Positions 52,874-61,983 of a stretch of DNA of 64,000 nucleotides are shown piece by piece. The number at the start of each line of letters is the position of its first letter. Positions within the stretch are counted from its first letter, which is position 1. The position numbers and the translations under genes were made by a program. Source of the DNA: Sphingomonas sp. LY54 (GTDB lineage Bacteria > Pseudomonadota > Alphaproteobacteria > Sphingomonadales > Sphingomonadaceae); the NCBI RefSeq assembly GCF_035594035.1, contig NZ_CP141588.1, positions 3,130,501 to 3,194,500 of the forward strand, read 5' to 3'. Under the pieces are notes generated by a model. The model had not been told where the DNA came from. It did not search any database and saw only the letters and a list, made by a program, of their open reading frames with translations.

Positions 52874-54686
52874 GATCCTGGCGCTGGGCGGCGTCGCCGC
52901 CCTGGCCGCCGCGATCCCAGCCATCGGCCAGAACGCCCAGGCCCCGGAATCGCTGTTGCCGCCCGGCTTCGGCGATCCCAAGGCGCTGCCCCCGCCGGTC
53001 CCCCCGACGACCCCGGCTCCCGCCGCGCCGTCCACGGCTCAGCCTTCTGCGCCCCGCGCCGCGCCGGCCGCCCCGCGCAGCCTCGGGGGGCTGGAGACGG
53101 TCATCGAGAATGCGTCGGACGAAGATCTCGAAGCGCTCGCCAACCTTCCGCCGCCGATCGAGATCCCCGACGCCTCGCGCCGCCCGGTCGACGTGGTCGG
53201 CGTGCTCGAACGCGGCAATTGGGGCCTCGGCGCCGATGCGTTCGCGGGCGCCGACGGCCGCTTTCTCTCGACGTTGATGCGCCGCCTCGATGCGCCGCTG
53301 CCGTCGCGCTGGAATTCGATGCTGTTGCGCCGGGCCCTGCTGTCGCGCGTCCCCGCGCCGGCGTCCGTGCAGCCGGTCGATTGGGCCGCCGAGCGCGCCT
53401 GGCTGTTGCTGCGCATGGGCGAAGCCGATGCCGCACGGATGCTGGTCCAGTCGATCGACGTCGACCAATTCACGCCCAAGATGTTCTCGGTCGCGGTCCA
53501 GACGGCGCTGGCGACCGCCGATCCGGCTGCATTGTGCCCGCTGATCGAGCCGGGCCGCAAGACCTCGGACGAGCCGGTCTGGGTCCTTGGCGACGCGATC
53601 TGCGCCTCGCTCTCGGGCGAAGCGGGCCGCGCCAGCTCGGTGATCGAGCAGACCCGCCGCCGCGGCCGCATCGGCGGCATCGACCTCGTGCTCGCCGAGA
53701 AAGTGGTCGGATCGGGCGAGAATACCCGCCGCGCGGTGACCGTCGAATGGGAGCCGGTCGACAGCCTCAACAGCTGGCGTTTCGGCCTGGCTGCCGCAAC
53801 CGGAGTCGAGATTCCGGAAAGGCTGATGGGCGCGGCCAGCCCCCACATGCGCGCCTGGCAGGCGCGGGCGCCGATGCTCCCGCTCGAGCAGAGAGTCGGC
53901 GCGGCCTATACCGCCGCCTCGCTCGGCGTGTTCTCCAATGCCTCGCTGGTCGAGATGTTCAGCCTGATCGGCGACGCCACCGACCCCTCGGAAATGAGCG
54001 AATCGGTGGCTGGGCGGCTCCGCCAGACCTATATCGCGCGCACCGGGCAGGCCCGCGTCGCGGCGATGCGCGCGCTCTGGGAGGAAGCGAAGAACCCGAC
54101 CGAGCGTCACGCCCGCTCGATCCTGACCGCGAGCGCGGCGGCGCGGCTGGCGCCCAATCCCGCATTCGGCAACGACATTCCCGATCTCCTCGCCTCGATG
54201 CTGACCGCCGGTTACGACCAGCAGGCGGCGCGCTGGTCCGGCGTGGTCGAAGCGCTCGACGGCGAGGCGGGGCATCTCGCCTGGGCCTTGCTCGCGACGG
54301 CCTCTGCCGATCCCGCGGTCGAGATCAGCCCGGCGCGCGTGGAAGCGTTCCGCGACGGCGACGAAAGCAAGGACAGCCATCGCACGCGCCTGCTGTTTGC
54401 GGCGCTGGCCGGGCTCGACCGGCTCGATGCCGGCGCGCGCGACCAGCTCGCGGGCGATCTCGGCGTGCGCATCGGCCAGCGCAACGGCTGGACCGATATG
54501 CTCGAGCGCGCGGTGCAGGGTCGCCAGCCTGGGACCGTCGCCCTGCTCGCCGCGGTCGGCATGCAGACCGGCGGCTGGGCGGGCGTACCGCCCGAGCATC
54601 TCTACCAGATCGTCAGTGCGCTGCGTCGGGTGGGACTCGGCTACGAGGCCCGCATGATCGCTGCCGAGGCCGTGGCCCGCGGATAG
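52854..54686 (+). CDS. Exported alpha-helical protein of unknown function
   Basis: 610 residues with a signal peptide (MKHWRSKILALGGVAALAAA) and a Pro/Ala linker (residues about 35-75). The mature part is long and mainly helical, with repeated segments such as LLLRMGEADAARMLVQSIDV, TYIARTGQARVAAMRALWEE and LLASMLTAGYDQQAARWSGV, reminiscent of TPR/Sel1-like solenoids, but no clear motif. Similar proteins are, to my memory, conserved in sphingomonads as hypothetical proteins. Followed by xerD 34 nt later. No function proposed. Confidence 0.8.
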   Translation: MKHWRSKILALGGVAALAAAIPAIGQNAQAPESLLPPGFGDPKALPPPVPPTTPAPAAPSTAQPSAPRAAPAAPRSLGGLETVIENASDEDLEALANLPPPIEIPDASRRPVDVVGVLERGNWGLGADAFAGADGRFLSTLMRRLDAPLPSRWNSMLLRRALLSRVPAPASVQPVDWAAERAWLLLRMGEADAARMLVQSIDVDQFTPKMFSVAVQTALATADPAALCPLIEPGRKTSDEPVWVLGDAICASLSGEAGRASSVIEQTRRRGRIGGIDLVLAEKVVGSGENTRRAVTVEWEPVDSLNSWRFGLAAATGVEIPERLMGAASPHMRAWQARAPMLPLEQRVGAAYTAASLGVFSNASLVEMFSLIGDATDPSEMSESVAGRLRQTYIARTGQARVAAMRALWEEAKNPTERHARSILTASAAARLAPNPAFGNDIPDLLASMLTAGYDQQAARWSGVVEALDGEAGHLAWALLATASADPAVEISPARVEAFRDGDESKDSHRTRLLFAALAGLDRLDAGARDQLAGDLGVRIGQRNGWTDMLERAVQGRQPGTVALLAAVGMQTGGWAGVPPEHLYQIVSALRRVGLGYEARMIAAEAVARG

Positions 54687-54720
54687 ATGGCCCTGAATCG
54701 GCTCCTCTCGTGATGCGGGC

Positions 54721-55671
54721 ATGACCAGCCCGGATCATGCGTCGGGCCGGACCGGCGAGGACAGGCAGCTGATCGCCGCCTTCCTGGAAATGATGGCGGC
54801 GGAGGCGGGCGCCGCCCGCAACACCCTGGCCGCCTACGAAACCGACCTGCGCGGCGCGTCGCAATTGCTGCCGGGCGGGATCGCCGCTGCGGGCGCGGAA
54901 GAGCTGAAGGCCCTTGGCGAGGCGTGGCTGCCATTGAAGCGCACCACCGTGGCGCGCAAGGCGGCGGCGCTGCGCCGCTTCTTCGCCTTTCTCCAGGACG
55001 AGGGGCTGCGCGCCGACGATCCTTCCGCCGCTTTGCCGCGCCCCGCCGGTGCGCGCGCCTTGCCCAAGATCCTCGACCATGCCGCCATCGATTCGCTGTT
55101 CGCCGAGATCGAGCGCCGGAGACGCGAGGTCGGAGATCCGGCCTCGCTCCGGCTGGCCGCCCTGGTCGAATTGCTCTACGGGTCCGGGCTCCGCGCCACC
55201 GAGCTGGTTTCGCTGCCGCGCAACGCCGTGTCGCCGGACAAGCCGTTCTTGATTCTGCGCGGCAAGGGGGAGCGGGAGCGGCTCGTGCCGATCTCCGACC
55301 GCGCGCGGGCGGCCGTGGCCGAATGGAGCGCGCTGGTGCCGCGCGACTCGCCCTGGCTGTTCCCGTCGGGCAAGAAGCATCTCAGCCGGGTGCGTCTTTA
55401 CCAGCTCATCAAGGCCCTGGCGGCGGCAGCGGGGATTCCACCGGATCGGATCAGTCCGCACGTGCTGCGCCATGCTTTTGCCACCCATTTGCTGGAAGGG
55501 GGCGCGGACCTGCGCGCGCTGCAGCTCCTTTTGGGCCATGCCGACATCGCCACGACGCAAATCTACACCCATGTCGACTCGCGCCGGCTAATCGACCTGG
55601 TCAATAGCCGCCATCCGCTCGCCGACGCCCGGCCACGTCCCGCCGTTGACGAGCCGGCCAAGGCACCCTAA
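54721..55671 (+). CDS. xerD: Site-specific tyrosine recombinase XerD
   Basis: 316 residues. Resolves chromosome dimers at dif together with XerC. N-terminal SAM-like arm: FLEMMAAEAGAARNTLAAYE. Catalytic part: first Arg in LYGSGLRATELVSL, Lys in LRGKGERERLVPI, HXLRH in SPHVLRHAFATHLLEGGADL, the final His and Tyr in GHADIATTQIYTHV. Contains QLLLGHADIATT typical of XerC/D. Chosen as XerD by context beside accA, where many alphaproteobacteria keep it; XerC is not excluded by sequence alone. Confidence 0.9.
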   Translation: MTSPDHASGRTGEDRQLIAAFLEMMAAEAGAARNTLAAYETDLRGASQLLPGGIAAAGAEELKALGEAWLPLKRTTVARKAAALRRFFAFLQDEGLRADDPSAALPRPAGARALPKILDHAAIDSLFAEIERRRREVGDPASLRLAALVELLYGSGLRATELVSLPRNAVSPDKPFLILRGKGERERLVPISDRARAAVAEWSALVPRDSPWLFPSGKKHLSRVRLYQLIKALAAAAGIPPDRISPHVLRHAFATHLLEGGADLRALQLLLGHADIATTQIYTHVDSRRLIDLVNSRHPLADARPRPAVDEPAKAP

Positions 55672-55683
55672 CCACCCGCGTCC

Positions 55684-56625
55684 ATGGCCACCTTCCTCGA
55701 TTTCGAAAAACCCATTGCGGAGCTGGACGCCCGCGTCACCGAACTGCGCGACACGGCGCAGGCGGGATCGCTCAACATCGACGCCGAGATCGAGAAGCTC
55801 GAGGCCAAGTCCGAGAAGCTGCTGCGTGACACCTATGGCAGGCTGACGCCGTGGCAGAAGACGCAGGTCGCCCGCCACCCGGAGCGGCCGCATTTCAAGG
55901 ATTATGTCTCGGCTCTGGTCGACGAGTTCGTGCCGCTCGCCGGCGACCGCGGCTTCGCCGACGATCAGGCGATCATCGGCGGGCTCGGCAAGATGAACGG
56001 CCGCAAGGTGATGCTGATCGGCCACGAGAAAGGCGACGACACCGCGTCGCGCCTCAAGCACAATTTCGGGATGGCCAAGCCCGAGGGCTATCGCAAGGCG
56101 ATCCGGCTGATGCACCTCGCCGACCGCTTCGGCCTGCCGGTGGTCACCTTGGTCGACACCGCCGGCGCCTTTCCGGGCGTCCAGGCCGAGGAGCGCGGCC
56201 AGGCCGAAGCCATTGCCCGCTCGACCGAAGCCTGCCTGTCGCTCTCGGTGCCGCTGGTCGCTGCGATCGTCGGCGAGGGCGGTTCGGGCGGCGCCATCGC
56301 CATCGCCGCGGCCAATCGCGTGCTGATGCTCGAACATTCGGTCTATGCCGTGATCTCGCCCGAAGGCTGCGCCTCGATCCTGTGGCGGACCGCCGACAAG
56401 GCCGCCGACGCGGCCGAAGCGATGCGGGTCACCGCCCAGGATCTGAAGCAATTGGGCGTGATCGAACGCATCGTGCCCGAACCGCTCGGCGGCGCCCATC
56501 GCCAGCCGGGCGAGGCGATCGCGTCGCTCGGGGCCGCGATCGAGGAGGAATTGGCCCGCTATCAAGGCATGGCGCCGGCCGAAATCCGCGCCGAACGCCG
56601 CGCCAAGTTCCTCGCCATCGGCTGA
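55684..56625 (+). CDS. accA: Acetyl-CoA carboxylase carboxyltransferase, alpha subunit
   Basis: 313 residues. Partner of AccD (36.9 kb) in fatty-acid synthesis. [60 protein letters not shown] and [20 protein letters not shown] are family hallmarks. The gene starts 12 nt after xerD. In many sphingomonads accA sits beside xerD in this order. Position of the ATG is unambiguous. Confidence 0.96.
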   Translation: MATFLDFEKPIAELDARVTELRDTAQAGSLNIDAEIEKLEAKSEKLLRDTYGRLTPWQKTQVARHPERPHFKDYVSALVDEFVPLAGDRGFADDQAIIGGLGKMNGRKVMLIGHEKGDDTASRLKHNFGMAKPEGYRKAIRLMHLADRFGLPVVTLVDTAGAFPGVQAEERGQAEAIARSTEACLSLSVPLVAAIVGEGGSGGAIAIAAANRVLMLEHSVYAVISPEGCASILWRTADKAADAAEAMRVTAQDLKQLGVIERIVPEPLGGAHRQPGEAIASLGAAIEEELARYQGMAPAEIRAERRAKFLAIG

Positions 56626-56704
56626 GCGCCCGGGGCGCCACGGAACATCGCATCGCTTGCCCGGTTATTCGGACCGATACCGTTCCGAGTAAGGAGTATT
56701 TCCC

Positions 56705-58153
56705 ATGCCATCGAAGACGCTGATCGCGCTCTCTGCAACGGCCGCGATCTGCACGGCCATGGCCGTGCCGGTGGCCGCCCAGAAGGTGCGCGCCATCTCG
56801 CCAAGCGCGATGCAGCAGGCCGCCCAGCAGCATCCCCAGATTATCGAGGAGTTCGGTGGCACGATCGACGCCACGCGCGCCGCCTATGTCACCAATGTCG
56901 GCCGCAAGGTCGCCAATTATTCCAACGTGCAGGGCGGCGGAAACAGCTACACGATCACCACGCTGAACTCGCCGGTGCTGAACGCCTTCGCCGTCCCCGG
57001 CGGATACGTCTATATCACGCGCCAATTGCTAGGCCTGATGGATGACGAGGCTGAGCTCGCCTCGGTGCTCGGTCACGAGGTCGGCCACATCGCCGGCAAT
57101 CACAGCAAGCAGCGCCAGAATCGCGGGCTCCTCAGCCAGATCGGTGCGGTCCTGGTCGGCGCGGTCACCGGGTCCAGCCAGCTTGGCCAGTTGGCGGGGC
57201 AGGTGGGGCAGGGTTTCCTGCTCAGCTACTCGCGCAGCCAGGAATATGAAGCCGACGCCCTGGGCGTCCGCTACATGGCCGCGGCGGGCTACGACCCGAC
57301 CGCTTCGGCGAGCCTGCTCGCCTCGCTCGGCGAAGCGAGTGCGCTCGACGATCGGCTCAACGGTCGCGACGCGCGCACGACGCCGAGCTGGGCGCGGACC
57401 CATCCGCTCAGCGCCGACCGCGTCAAGCGCGCCAACCAGGTCGTTGCCAAGACACCGCGCGGCGCCGCCGTCCGCAACCGCGACCAGTTCCTCAACATGG
57501 TCGACGGCATGCTCTACGACGACGATCCCAAGCAGGGCATCGTCGACGGCCAGCAATTCCTTCATCCCGACCTGCGCCTGAAGTTCAGCGTTCCGCAGGG
57601 CTTCGGCATCCAGAACGGCACCCGCGCGGTCACCATCTCCGGGTCGAGCGGCCAGGCGCTGTTCGGTGGCGGAGCCTATAGCGGCGGCATCTCCAACTAT
57701 ATCGCGCAGGTCTATCAGTCGCTGGCCGGCCAGGCCCAGGTCAATGTGCCGCAGCCGCGCAGCACCACGATCAACGGCATCCCCGCTGCCTACAGCACGG
57801 CGCGGGTCAACACCCAGCAGGGCCAGGTGGACCTCACCGTGTTCGCCTATCAGTTCGATTCAGGTCGAATGTATCATTTCGCGATGATGACGCGCGCCGG
57901 TACCGGCATCGGGCCGTTTAGCGGAATGATCAATTCGCTGACGCGGATGTCGGCGAACGAGGCGGCGGCGATCCGTCCGCGCGTGATCGATGTGGTGACG
58001 GTGCGGTCGGGCGACACCGTGCAGTCGCTGGCCGGCCGCATGGCCTATGGCAATTACCAGATGGAGCGCTTCCTGGCGCTGAACTCGCTGGCGGCGAACA
58101 GCAGGCTCACGCCCGGACAGAAGGTGAAACTGGTCGTCTACGGCACGCGCTAG
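56705..58153 (+). CDS. M48-family metalloprotease with C-terminal LysM-like domain
   Basis: 482 residues. Signal peptide MPSKTLIALSATAAICTAMA then VPVAA, so exported. Zinc motif LGHEVGHIAGNHSKQRQ (HEXXH) with the third ligand Glu in SRSQEYEADALGVRYM and an HP motif THPLSADRVKRAN. A beta-rich middle part follows, then a C-terminal LysM-like segment TVRSGDTVQSLAGRMAYGNY...GQKVKLVVY that may bind peptidoglycan. Related to BepA/YfgC-like proteases in outer-membrane quality control. TAAGGAG 9 nt upstream of the ATG. Confidence 0.9.
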   Translation: MPSKTLIALSATAAICTAMAVPVAAQKVRAISPSAMQQAAQQHPQIIEEFGGTIDATRAAYVTNVGRKVANYSNVQGGGNSYTITTLNSPVLNAFAVPGGYVYITRQLLGLMDDEAELASVLGHEVGHIAGNHSKQRQNRGLLSQIGAVLVGAVTGSSQLGQLAGQVGQGFLLSYSRSQEYEADALGVRYMAAAGYDPTASASLLASLGEASALDDRLNGRDARTTPSWARTHPLSADRVKRANQVVAKTPRGAAVRNRDQFLNMVDGMLYDDDPKQGIVDGQQFLHPDLRLKFSVPQGFGIQNGTRAVTISGSSGQALFGGGAYSGGISNYIAQVYQSLAGQAQVNVPQPRSTTINGIPAAYSTARVNTQQGQVDLTVFAYQFDSGRMYHFAMMTRAGTGIGPFSGMINSLTRMSANEAAAIRPRVIDVVTVRSGDTVQSLAGRMAYGNYQMERFLALNSLAANSRLTPGQKVKLVVYGTR

Positions 58154-58163
58154 GAATCGAAAA

Positions 58164-58192
58164 CGGGCGGCGAAACCTGGTTTCGCCGCCCG
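58164..58192 (-). terminator. Stem-loop terminator between M48 gene and flp pilin
   Basis: CGGGCGGCGAAA-CCTGG-TTTCGCCGCCCG: 12-bp perfect arms, 5-nt loop. On the minus strand the stem is followed by a T tract (TTTTCG), so it can terminate the leftward pilin transcript. On the plus strand no T tract follows, so it is a weaker terminator for the protease gene. Confidence 0.7.
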
Positions 58193-58215
58193 CTCGAGTT
58201 CAAGTAAGCCGTCGC

Positions 58216-58398
58216 TTACGGGGTCGTCGTCGAACCCGCAGCCATGCTGGTGTTGACGGTGTCGAAGGTGGTCTCAAGGGTGTTGCCGAGGCCCGACATC
58301 GCGGTGATGGCGGCGACGGCGATCAGAGCAGCGATCAGGCCGTATTCAATGGCGGTCGCGCCCTTTTCGTTCTTGAAGAGCTTGTTGATGAATTTCAT
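58216..58398 (-). CDS. Flp-family type IVb pilin (first copy)
   Basis: 60 residues. N-terminal leader MKFINKLFKNEKG is cut by a prepilin peptidase before ATAIEYGLIAALIAVAAITA, the Flp hydrophobic helix with the conserved Glu-Tyr. A Ser/Thr-rich tail follows (NTSMAAGSTTTP). Assembly needs the tad/cpa export genes, which are not in this window. The ATG is chosen by the leader; a longer frame exists upstream. Transcription runs left to the terminator. Confidence 0.92.
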   Translation of the reverse strand: MKFINKLFKNEKGATAIEYGLIAALIAVAAITAMSGLGNTLETTFDTVNTSMAAGSTTTP

Positions 58399-58422
58399 GT
58401 CCGGTCTCCTGTTCCAACAGAG

Positions 58423-58440
58423 TGGAAGTCCACACTTCCA
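58423..58440. promoter_or_regulatory. Palindrome upstream of the flp pilin
   Basis: TGGAAGT-CCAC-ACTTCCA, 7-bp perfect arms, 25-42 nt upstream of the pilin start codon. Position suits an operator or a leader stem; no T tract. Regulator unknown. Confidence 0.35.
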
Positions 58441-58509
58441 GATCACTCCCCCGTTCTGGATCAGCGGAGCGAACCTTTCGAAGATTAAGCGGCGGAAGTT
58501 TCCAAACCT

Positions 58510-58704
58510 TTAATCCGTGCCTCGGGCCGTACCGCTGGACTCGGTGACGTTGGCCGAGACGTCGCTCCAGATGCCGACGGTCGTGCCGGCGACCTGGACG
58601 AGGGCGCCGATGATGGCGATCACGATCAGGGAAACGATGAGGCCATATTCGATGGCCGTTGCGCCGCGGATGTCACTGAGAAGCTTGCAGATCCGGCGCA
58701 CCAT
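58510..58704 (-). CDS. Flp-family type IVb pilin (second copy)
   Basis: 64 residues. Leader MVRRICKLLSDIRG and mature helix ATAIEYGLIVSLIVIAIIGA, again with the Glu-Tyr pair of Flp pilins; the tail differs from the first copy (SDVSANVTESSGTARGTD). GGGGACGAA precedes the ATG. Two tandem pilin paralogs suggest a major and a minor or alternative subunit. 111 bases separate it from the first copy. Confidence 0.9.
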   Translation of the reverse strand: MVRRICKLLSDIRGATAIEYGLIVSLIVIAIIGALVQVAGTTVGIWSDVSANVTESSGTARGTD

Positions 58705-58788
58705 TTCGTCCCCACGATAAAAGGGTGGAATTCCTCAGGCATCTGGATATCCGAACGCCGTTAACAAATTCCTAGTGGAGCAGCCGGG

Positions 58789-59196
58789 TTGGCAATGAGA
58801 GAGACGATCGTCGTAGTCGCGGCGGCCTTGGTGGACGCAGATGGACGCGTCCTGCTCCAGCAGCGCGCGCCCGGACGCCATATGGAAGGCCTCTGGGAAT
58901 TCCCGGGCGGCAAGGTCGAGCCCGGCGAGAGGCCGGAGGCGGCTTTGATCCGCGAGCTGGCCGAGGAGCTCGGCATCGAGACCGACGAGGCCTGCATCGC
59001 CCCCGCGACCTTCGCCAGCGCCGATCTCTCGGGCCGGCATCTGCTGCTCCTGCTCTACGTCTGCCGCAAGTGGCGCGGCCAGCCGCAGCCGCTCGATGCG
59101 ACCGCGCTCAAATGGGTGCGCCCCAACCAGATGTTCGCGCTCGAAATGCCGCCGGCCGACAAGCCGCTGATCGCCTTGCTCGACGCGTTGATCTAG
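58789..59196 (+). CDS. mutT: 8-oxo-dGTP diphosphatase (MutT-type Nudix)
   Basis: 135 residues. Removes oxidised dGTP from the nucleotide pool to prevent A:T-to-C:G mutation. Begins AMRETIVVVAAALVDADGRV, LLQQRAPGRHMEGLWEFPGG and has a Nudix box GGKVEPGERPEAALIRELAE followed by ELGI. Start is either the TTG here (GGAG about 8 nt upstream) or the ATG 6 nt later; I favour TTG by spacing. Divergent from the pilin genes. Confidence 0.93.
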   Translation: MAMRETIVVVAAALVDADGRVLLQQRAPGRHMEGLWEFPGGKVEPGERPEAALIRELAEELGIETDEACIAPATFASADLSGRHLLLLLYVCRKWRGQPQPLDATALKWVRPNQMFALEMPPADKPLIALLDALI

Positions 59197-60053
59197 CGCG
59201 GCGCCTTCAGGGTCGCGGCGAGCGAGGCGGTGGCGCTGCCGCGCTGTGCCGGCCGCGGCTGGTCGGGCGAGGGCGCCCAGCCGATCAGATAGAGTATGTC
59301 GAACCGCTCCGGTGTCTTGCCGTCGGCGTCGGCCTGGGCGGCGAAATCGGCATAAGCCGCCGCCAGCCCGAGCCGGCCGAGCGGGCGGCGGTCGCGCGTC
59401 TGCAGGATGTTGGTCGCGCCCATCGCGCGCAGATCCGCCAGGAGCTTGCCGAGGTCGGCGAAGCGCACCGTGACCGGCTCGCTGTCGACCACCGGCAGAG
59501 CGAAGTCGGCACGCATCAGCAGGTCGCCCGCCGCGCGCACGTCGATCTGCGGATGGATCCGGGCCGAGGCGCCGCCGGTCTCGGCCGCGTCCGCCGCCGC
59601 CATGGCGCTGCGCAGCCGCGGCAGGCTGCCCGCGCCGGCGAAGGCGGCGAGGAACAGCCCGTCGGGCCTCAGCGCGCGCCGGATCAGGGTGAGCGCGCCG
59701 GGCAGATCGTTGACCGAGTCGAGGCTTCCGACCGAAAGGATCAGGTCGAAGGCGCCGTCCGCGAAGGGAAGGCGGTCTTCGTCGCACTGGACGCCGCCCG
59801 CCGTGCGCGCGAACGCCGCGCCCGAGTCCGCCGTCGTCACGTTGAGGCCGCGCTCGCGCAGCCGTTCCGATACGAATTGGCCCGCGCAGCCGAGCGCGAG
59901 CGCCTCGTGGAAATCGCGTTTCACCCAGTCGAGCCGGGCGAGCAGTTCCTCGGCGGCGAGGCGGTGGAGATAGTCCGCCGCGGCGAACCGGCCGGCGGCA
60001 CGGTCGCGGCGGCGCCGGCGCAGCTGGCGGTCGAAAGGCTTGTCCTCGGTCAT
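59193..60053 (-). CDS. SAM-dependent methyltransferase, NDUFAF5-like
   Basis: 286 residues. FDRQLRRRRRDRAAGRFAAA at the N-terminus and LALGCAGQFVSERLRERG (SAM motif I) match the NDUFAF5/C20orf7 group, which in mitochondria hydroxylates an arginine of complex I subunit NDUFS7. Alphaproteobacterial homologues exist; the function here is inferred. Contains LSVGSLDSVNDLPGALTLIR and LRPDGLFLAAFAGAG (methyltransferase post-I region). Divergent from the ComF-like gene. Confidence 0.82.
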   Translation of the reverse strand: MTEDKPFDRQLRRRRRDRAAGRFAAADYLHRLAAEELLARLDWVKRDFHEALALGCAGQFVSERLRERGLNVTTADSGAAFARTAGGVQCDEDRLPFADGAFDLILSVGSLDSVNDLPGALTLIRRALRPDGLFLAAFAGAGSLPRLRSAMAAADAAETGGASARIHPQIDVRAAGDLLMRADFALPVVDSEPVTVRFADLGKLLADLRAMGATNILQTRDRRPLGRLGLAAAYADFAAQADADGKTPERFDILYLIGWAPSPDQPRPAQRGSATASLAATLKAPR

Positions 60054-60097
60054 TGCGGGCCTTGTGGCGCCGCGCCTTCAGGCAGACAAGGGCTGGC

Positions 60098-60841
60098 ATG
60101 CTGTTGCCGGCCGGGGCGGCGCGCGCCGCCATCCGACAGATTGTCGATTTCGCGCTGCCGCCGCGCTGCCCGGGCTGCGGCGAAGTGACCGAGGACGAGC
60201 ACCGCTTCTGCCTCGCCTGCTGGCAGAAACTCCACTTTCTGGGCGAGCCCTGTTGCGCGCGCTGCGGCCTGCCGTTCGACTATGATCGCGGCGCCGGCGT
60301 CGAATGCGGTGCCTGCCTGGCGAGCCCGCCGGCGTTCGACAGCCTTCGCGCTGCGGTGGCTTATGGCGAGATTGCCCGCAACGTCGCGCTGAAGCTCAAA
60401 TATGCCGGCCGGCCAGGCGTCGCCCTGACGCTCGCGCACTTCATGCGCCGCCATCTCGATCCGTCGGCCGACGCGATCCTCGCGCCGGTGCCGCTGCACC
60501 GCTGGCGAATCTGGAAGCGCGGCTACAATCAATCGGCCCTGATCGTTTCAGCGCTGGGCCGGGGGACCGGACTGGAGACGCGCCTCGACCTCCTGACCCG
60601 CGCGAAAGCGACGCCGTCGCTGCGCGGCCTCAATCGCTCGCAGCGCGCGCTCGCCGTGCGCGGCGCATTTCGGGTCGACAACAGGATGAAGCCCGTCCTG
60701 CGCGGCCGTAGAATCGTGCTGGTCGACGACGTCTATACGACCGGCGCCACCGCCAATGGCTGCGCCCGGGCGCTGAAGCGCGCCGGGGCGAGCGCGGTGA
60801 ACATTCTGTGCTGGGCGCGAGTTGTCGGCGGCAGTGATTGA
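60098..60841 (+). CDS. ComF-family phosphoribosyltransferase-like protein
   Basis: 247 residues. N-terminal double zinc ribbon (RCPGCGEVTEDEHRFCLACW; CCARCGLPFDYD...CGACLAS) followed by a phosphoribosyltransferase-like domain with the PRPP-type loop RIVLVDDVYTTGATANGCAR. ComF takes part in DNA uptake, but many non-competent bacteria carry it. The ATG with AAGG 6 nt upstream is preferred over a TTG 45 nt before. Starts 44 bases from the divergent methyltransferase. Confidence 0.9.
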   Translation: MLLPAGAARAAIRQIVDFALPPRCPGCGEVTEDEHRFCLACWQKLHFLGEPCCARCGLPFDYDRGAGVECGACLASPPAFDSLRAAVAYGEIARNVALKLKYAGRPGVALTLAHFMRRHLDPSADAILAPVPLHRWRIWKRGYNQSALIVSALGRGTGLETRLDLLTRAKATPSLRGLNRSQRALAVRGAFRVDNRMKPVLRGRRIVLVDDVYTTGATANGCARALKRAGASAVNILCWARVVGGSD

Positions 60842-60895
60842 CAAAGACGGCGCTGACCCGCCAGTCGGGCCGCACGCCTCGCAACAGGAGCCACC

Positions 60896-61153
60896 ATGCC
60901 GCGCGTCGAAATCTACACCAAGCCCTTCTGCCCTTATTGCGCCCGCGCCAAGGCGCTGCTCGAGAGCAAGGGCGTCGATTATGAAGAGATCGACATCGCC
61001 AGCGACCAGGAGAAGCGCGCGGCGATGATCCAGCGCGCCCAGGGCAAGACCACGGTGCCGCAGATCTTCATCGACGACCACCATGTCGGCGGCTCGGACG
61101 ATCTGGCCTCGCTCGATCGGATGGGAAAGCTCGACGCACTGCTGACCGCCTGA
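60896..61153 (+). CDS. grxC: Glutaredoxin 3
   Basis: 85 residues. Dithiol redox protein, active-site CPYC in TKPFCPYCARAKALLESKG, TVPQIFIDDHHVGGSDDL (cis-Pro and GSH-binding). Reduces protein disulfides and glutathione adducts. CAGGAG is 6 nt before the ATG. Its TGA overlaps the ATG of the amidase gene by one base. Confidence 0.95.
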   Translation: MPRVEIYTKPFCPYCARAKALLESKGVDYEEIDIASDQEKRAAMIQRAQGKTTVPQIFIDDHHVGGSDDLASLDRMGKLDALLTA

Positions 61154-61983
61154 TGCGGATCGCCGTCCATCAGGCCCGGACCGGGATCGATCCGGTCGCC
61201 AATGCGGTCACGCTCGTGGCTGCCGTGGAGGAAGCTGCGGCGGGCGGCGCGACGATCCTGTTCACGCCCGAGATGAGCGGGCTGCTCGACCGCGACCGCG
61301 ATCGAGCCGCGGCGCATCTCTCCGACGAGGCGCAGGATCCCGTGCTCGCGGCGGTGCGCGAAGCCGCCGCCCGAACCGGTCTCTGGGTCCATATCGGCTC
61401 GCTGGCGCTGAAGGGCGAGCGCGGCGATGGGCGGCTCGTCAACCGCGGCTTCCTGATCGATTCCAACGGCGCAATCCGCGCCCGCTACGACAAGATCCAT
61501 CTGTTCGACGTCGATCTCCCGACCGGCGAGAGCTGGCGCGAATCCGCTTCCTATGCCGGCGGCGAGCGCGCGGTGGTGGCGGAGACGCCGCTCGGAAGGC
61601 TCGGCCTCTCGATCTGCTACGATCTTCGCTTTCCCGATCTGTATCGCGCGCTGACCGGGGCCGGCGCGACCATCCTGGCCATTCCGGCGGCCTTTACCGT
61701 GCCGACCGGGCAGGCCCATTGGCATGTCCTGCTCCGCGCCCGCGCGATCGAGGCGGGCGCGTTCGTGGTCGCCGCCGCCCAGGCCGGACGCCACGAGGAC
61801 GGCCGCGACACGTTCGGCCACTCGCTCGTCGTCGATCCATGGGGTAAGGTGCTGCTCGACATGGGAAGCGAGCCCGGAGTGGGCTTCGCCGACGTGGACG
61901 TCGCCCAGGTGGACGAGGTGCGCCGTCGCCTCCCTGCCATCGCTCACCGCCGGCCGATCGGCGAACCCGAATTGATGCCATGA
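61153..61983 (+). CDS. Carbon-nitrogen hydrolase (nitrilase-superfamily amidase)
   Basis: 276 residues. Catalytic triad: Glu in ILFTPEMSGLLD, Lys in ARYDKIHLFDVDLP, Cys in LGLSICYDLRFPDLYR. The Glu-Lys-Cys layout and the LRFPDLYRAL segment fit the NIT1/NIT2-like group; NIT1 hydrolyses deaminated glutathione, consistent with its place after grxC. Coupled to grxC by TGATG and to the DUF1178 gene by an ATGA overlap. Confidence 0.92.
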   Translation: MRIAVHQARTGIDPVANAVTLVAAVEEAAAGGATILFTPEMSGLLDRDRDRAAAHLSDEAQDPVLAAVREAAARTGLWVHIGSLALKGERGDGRLVNRGFLIDSNGAIRARYDKIHLFDVDLPTGESWRESASYAGGERAVVAETPLGRLGLSICYDLRFPDLYRALTGAGATILAIPAAFTVPTGQAHWHVLLRARAIEAGAFVVAAAQAGRHEDGRDTFGHSLVVDPWGKVLLDMGSEPGVGFADVDVAQVDEVRRRLPAIAHRRPIGEPELMP

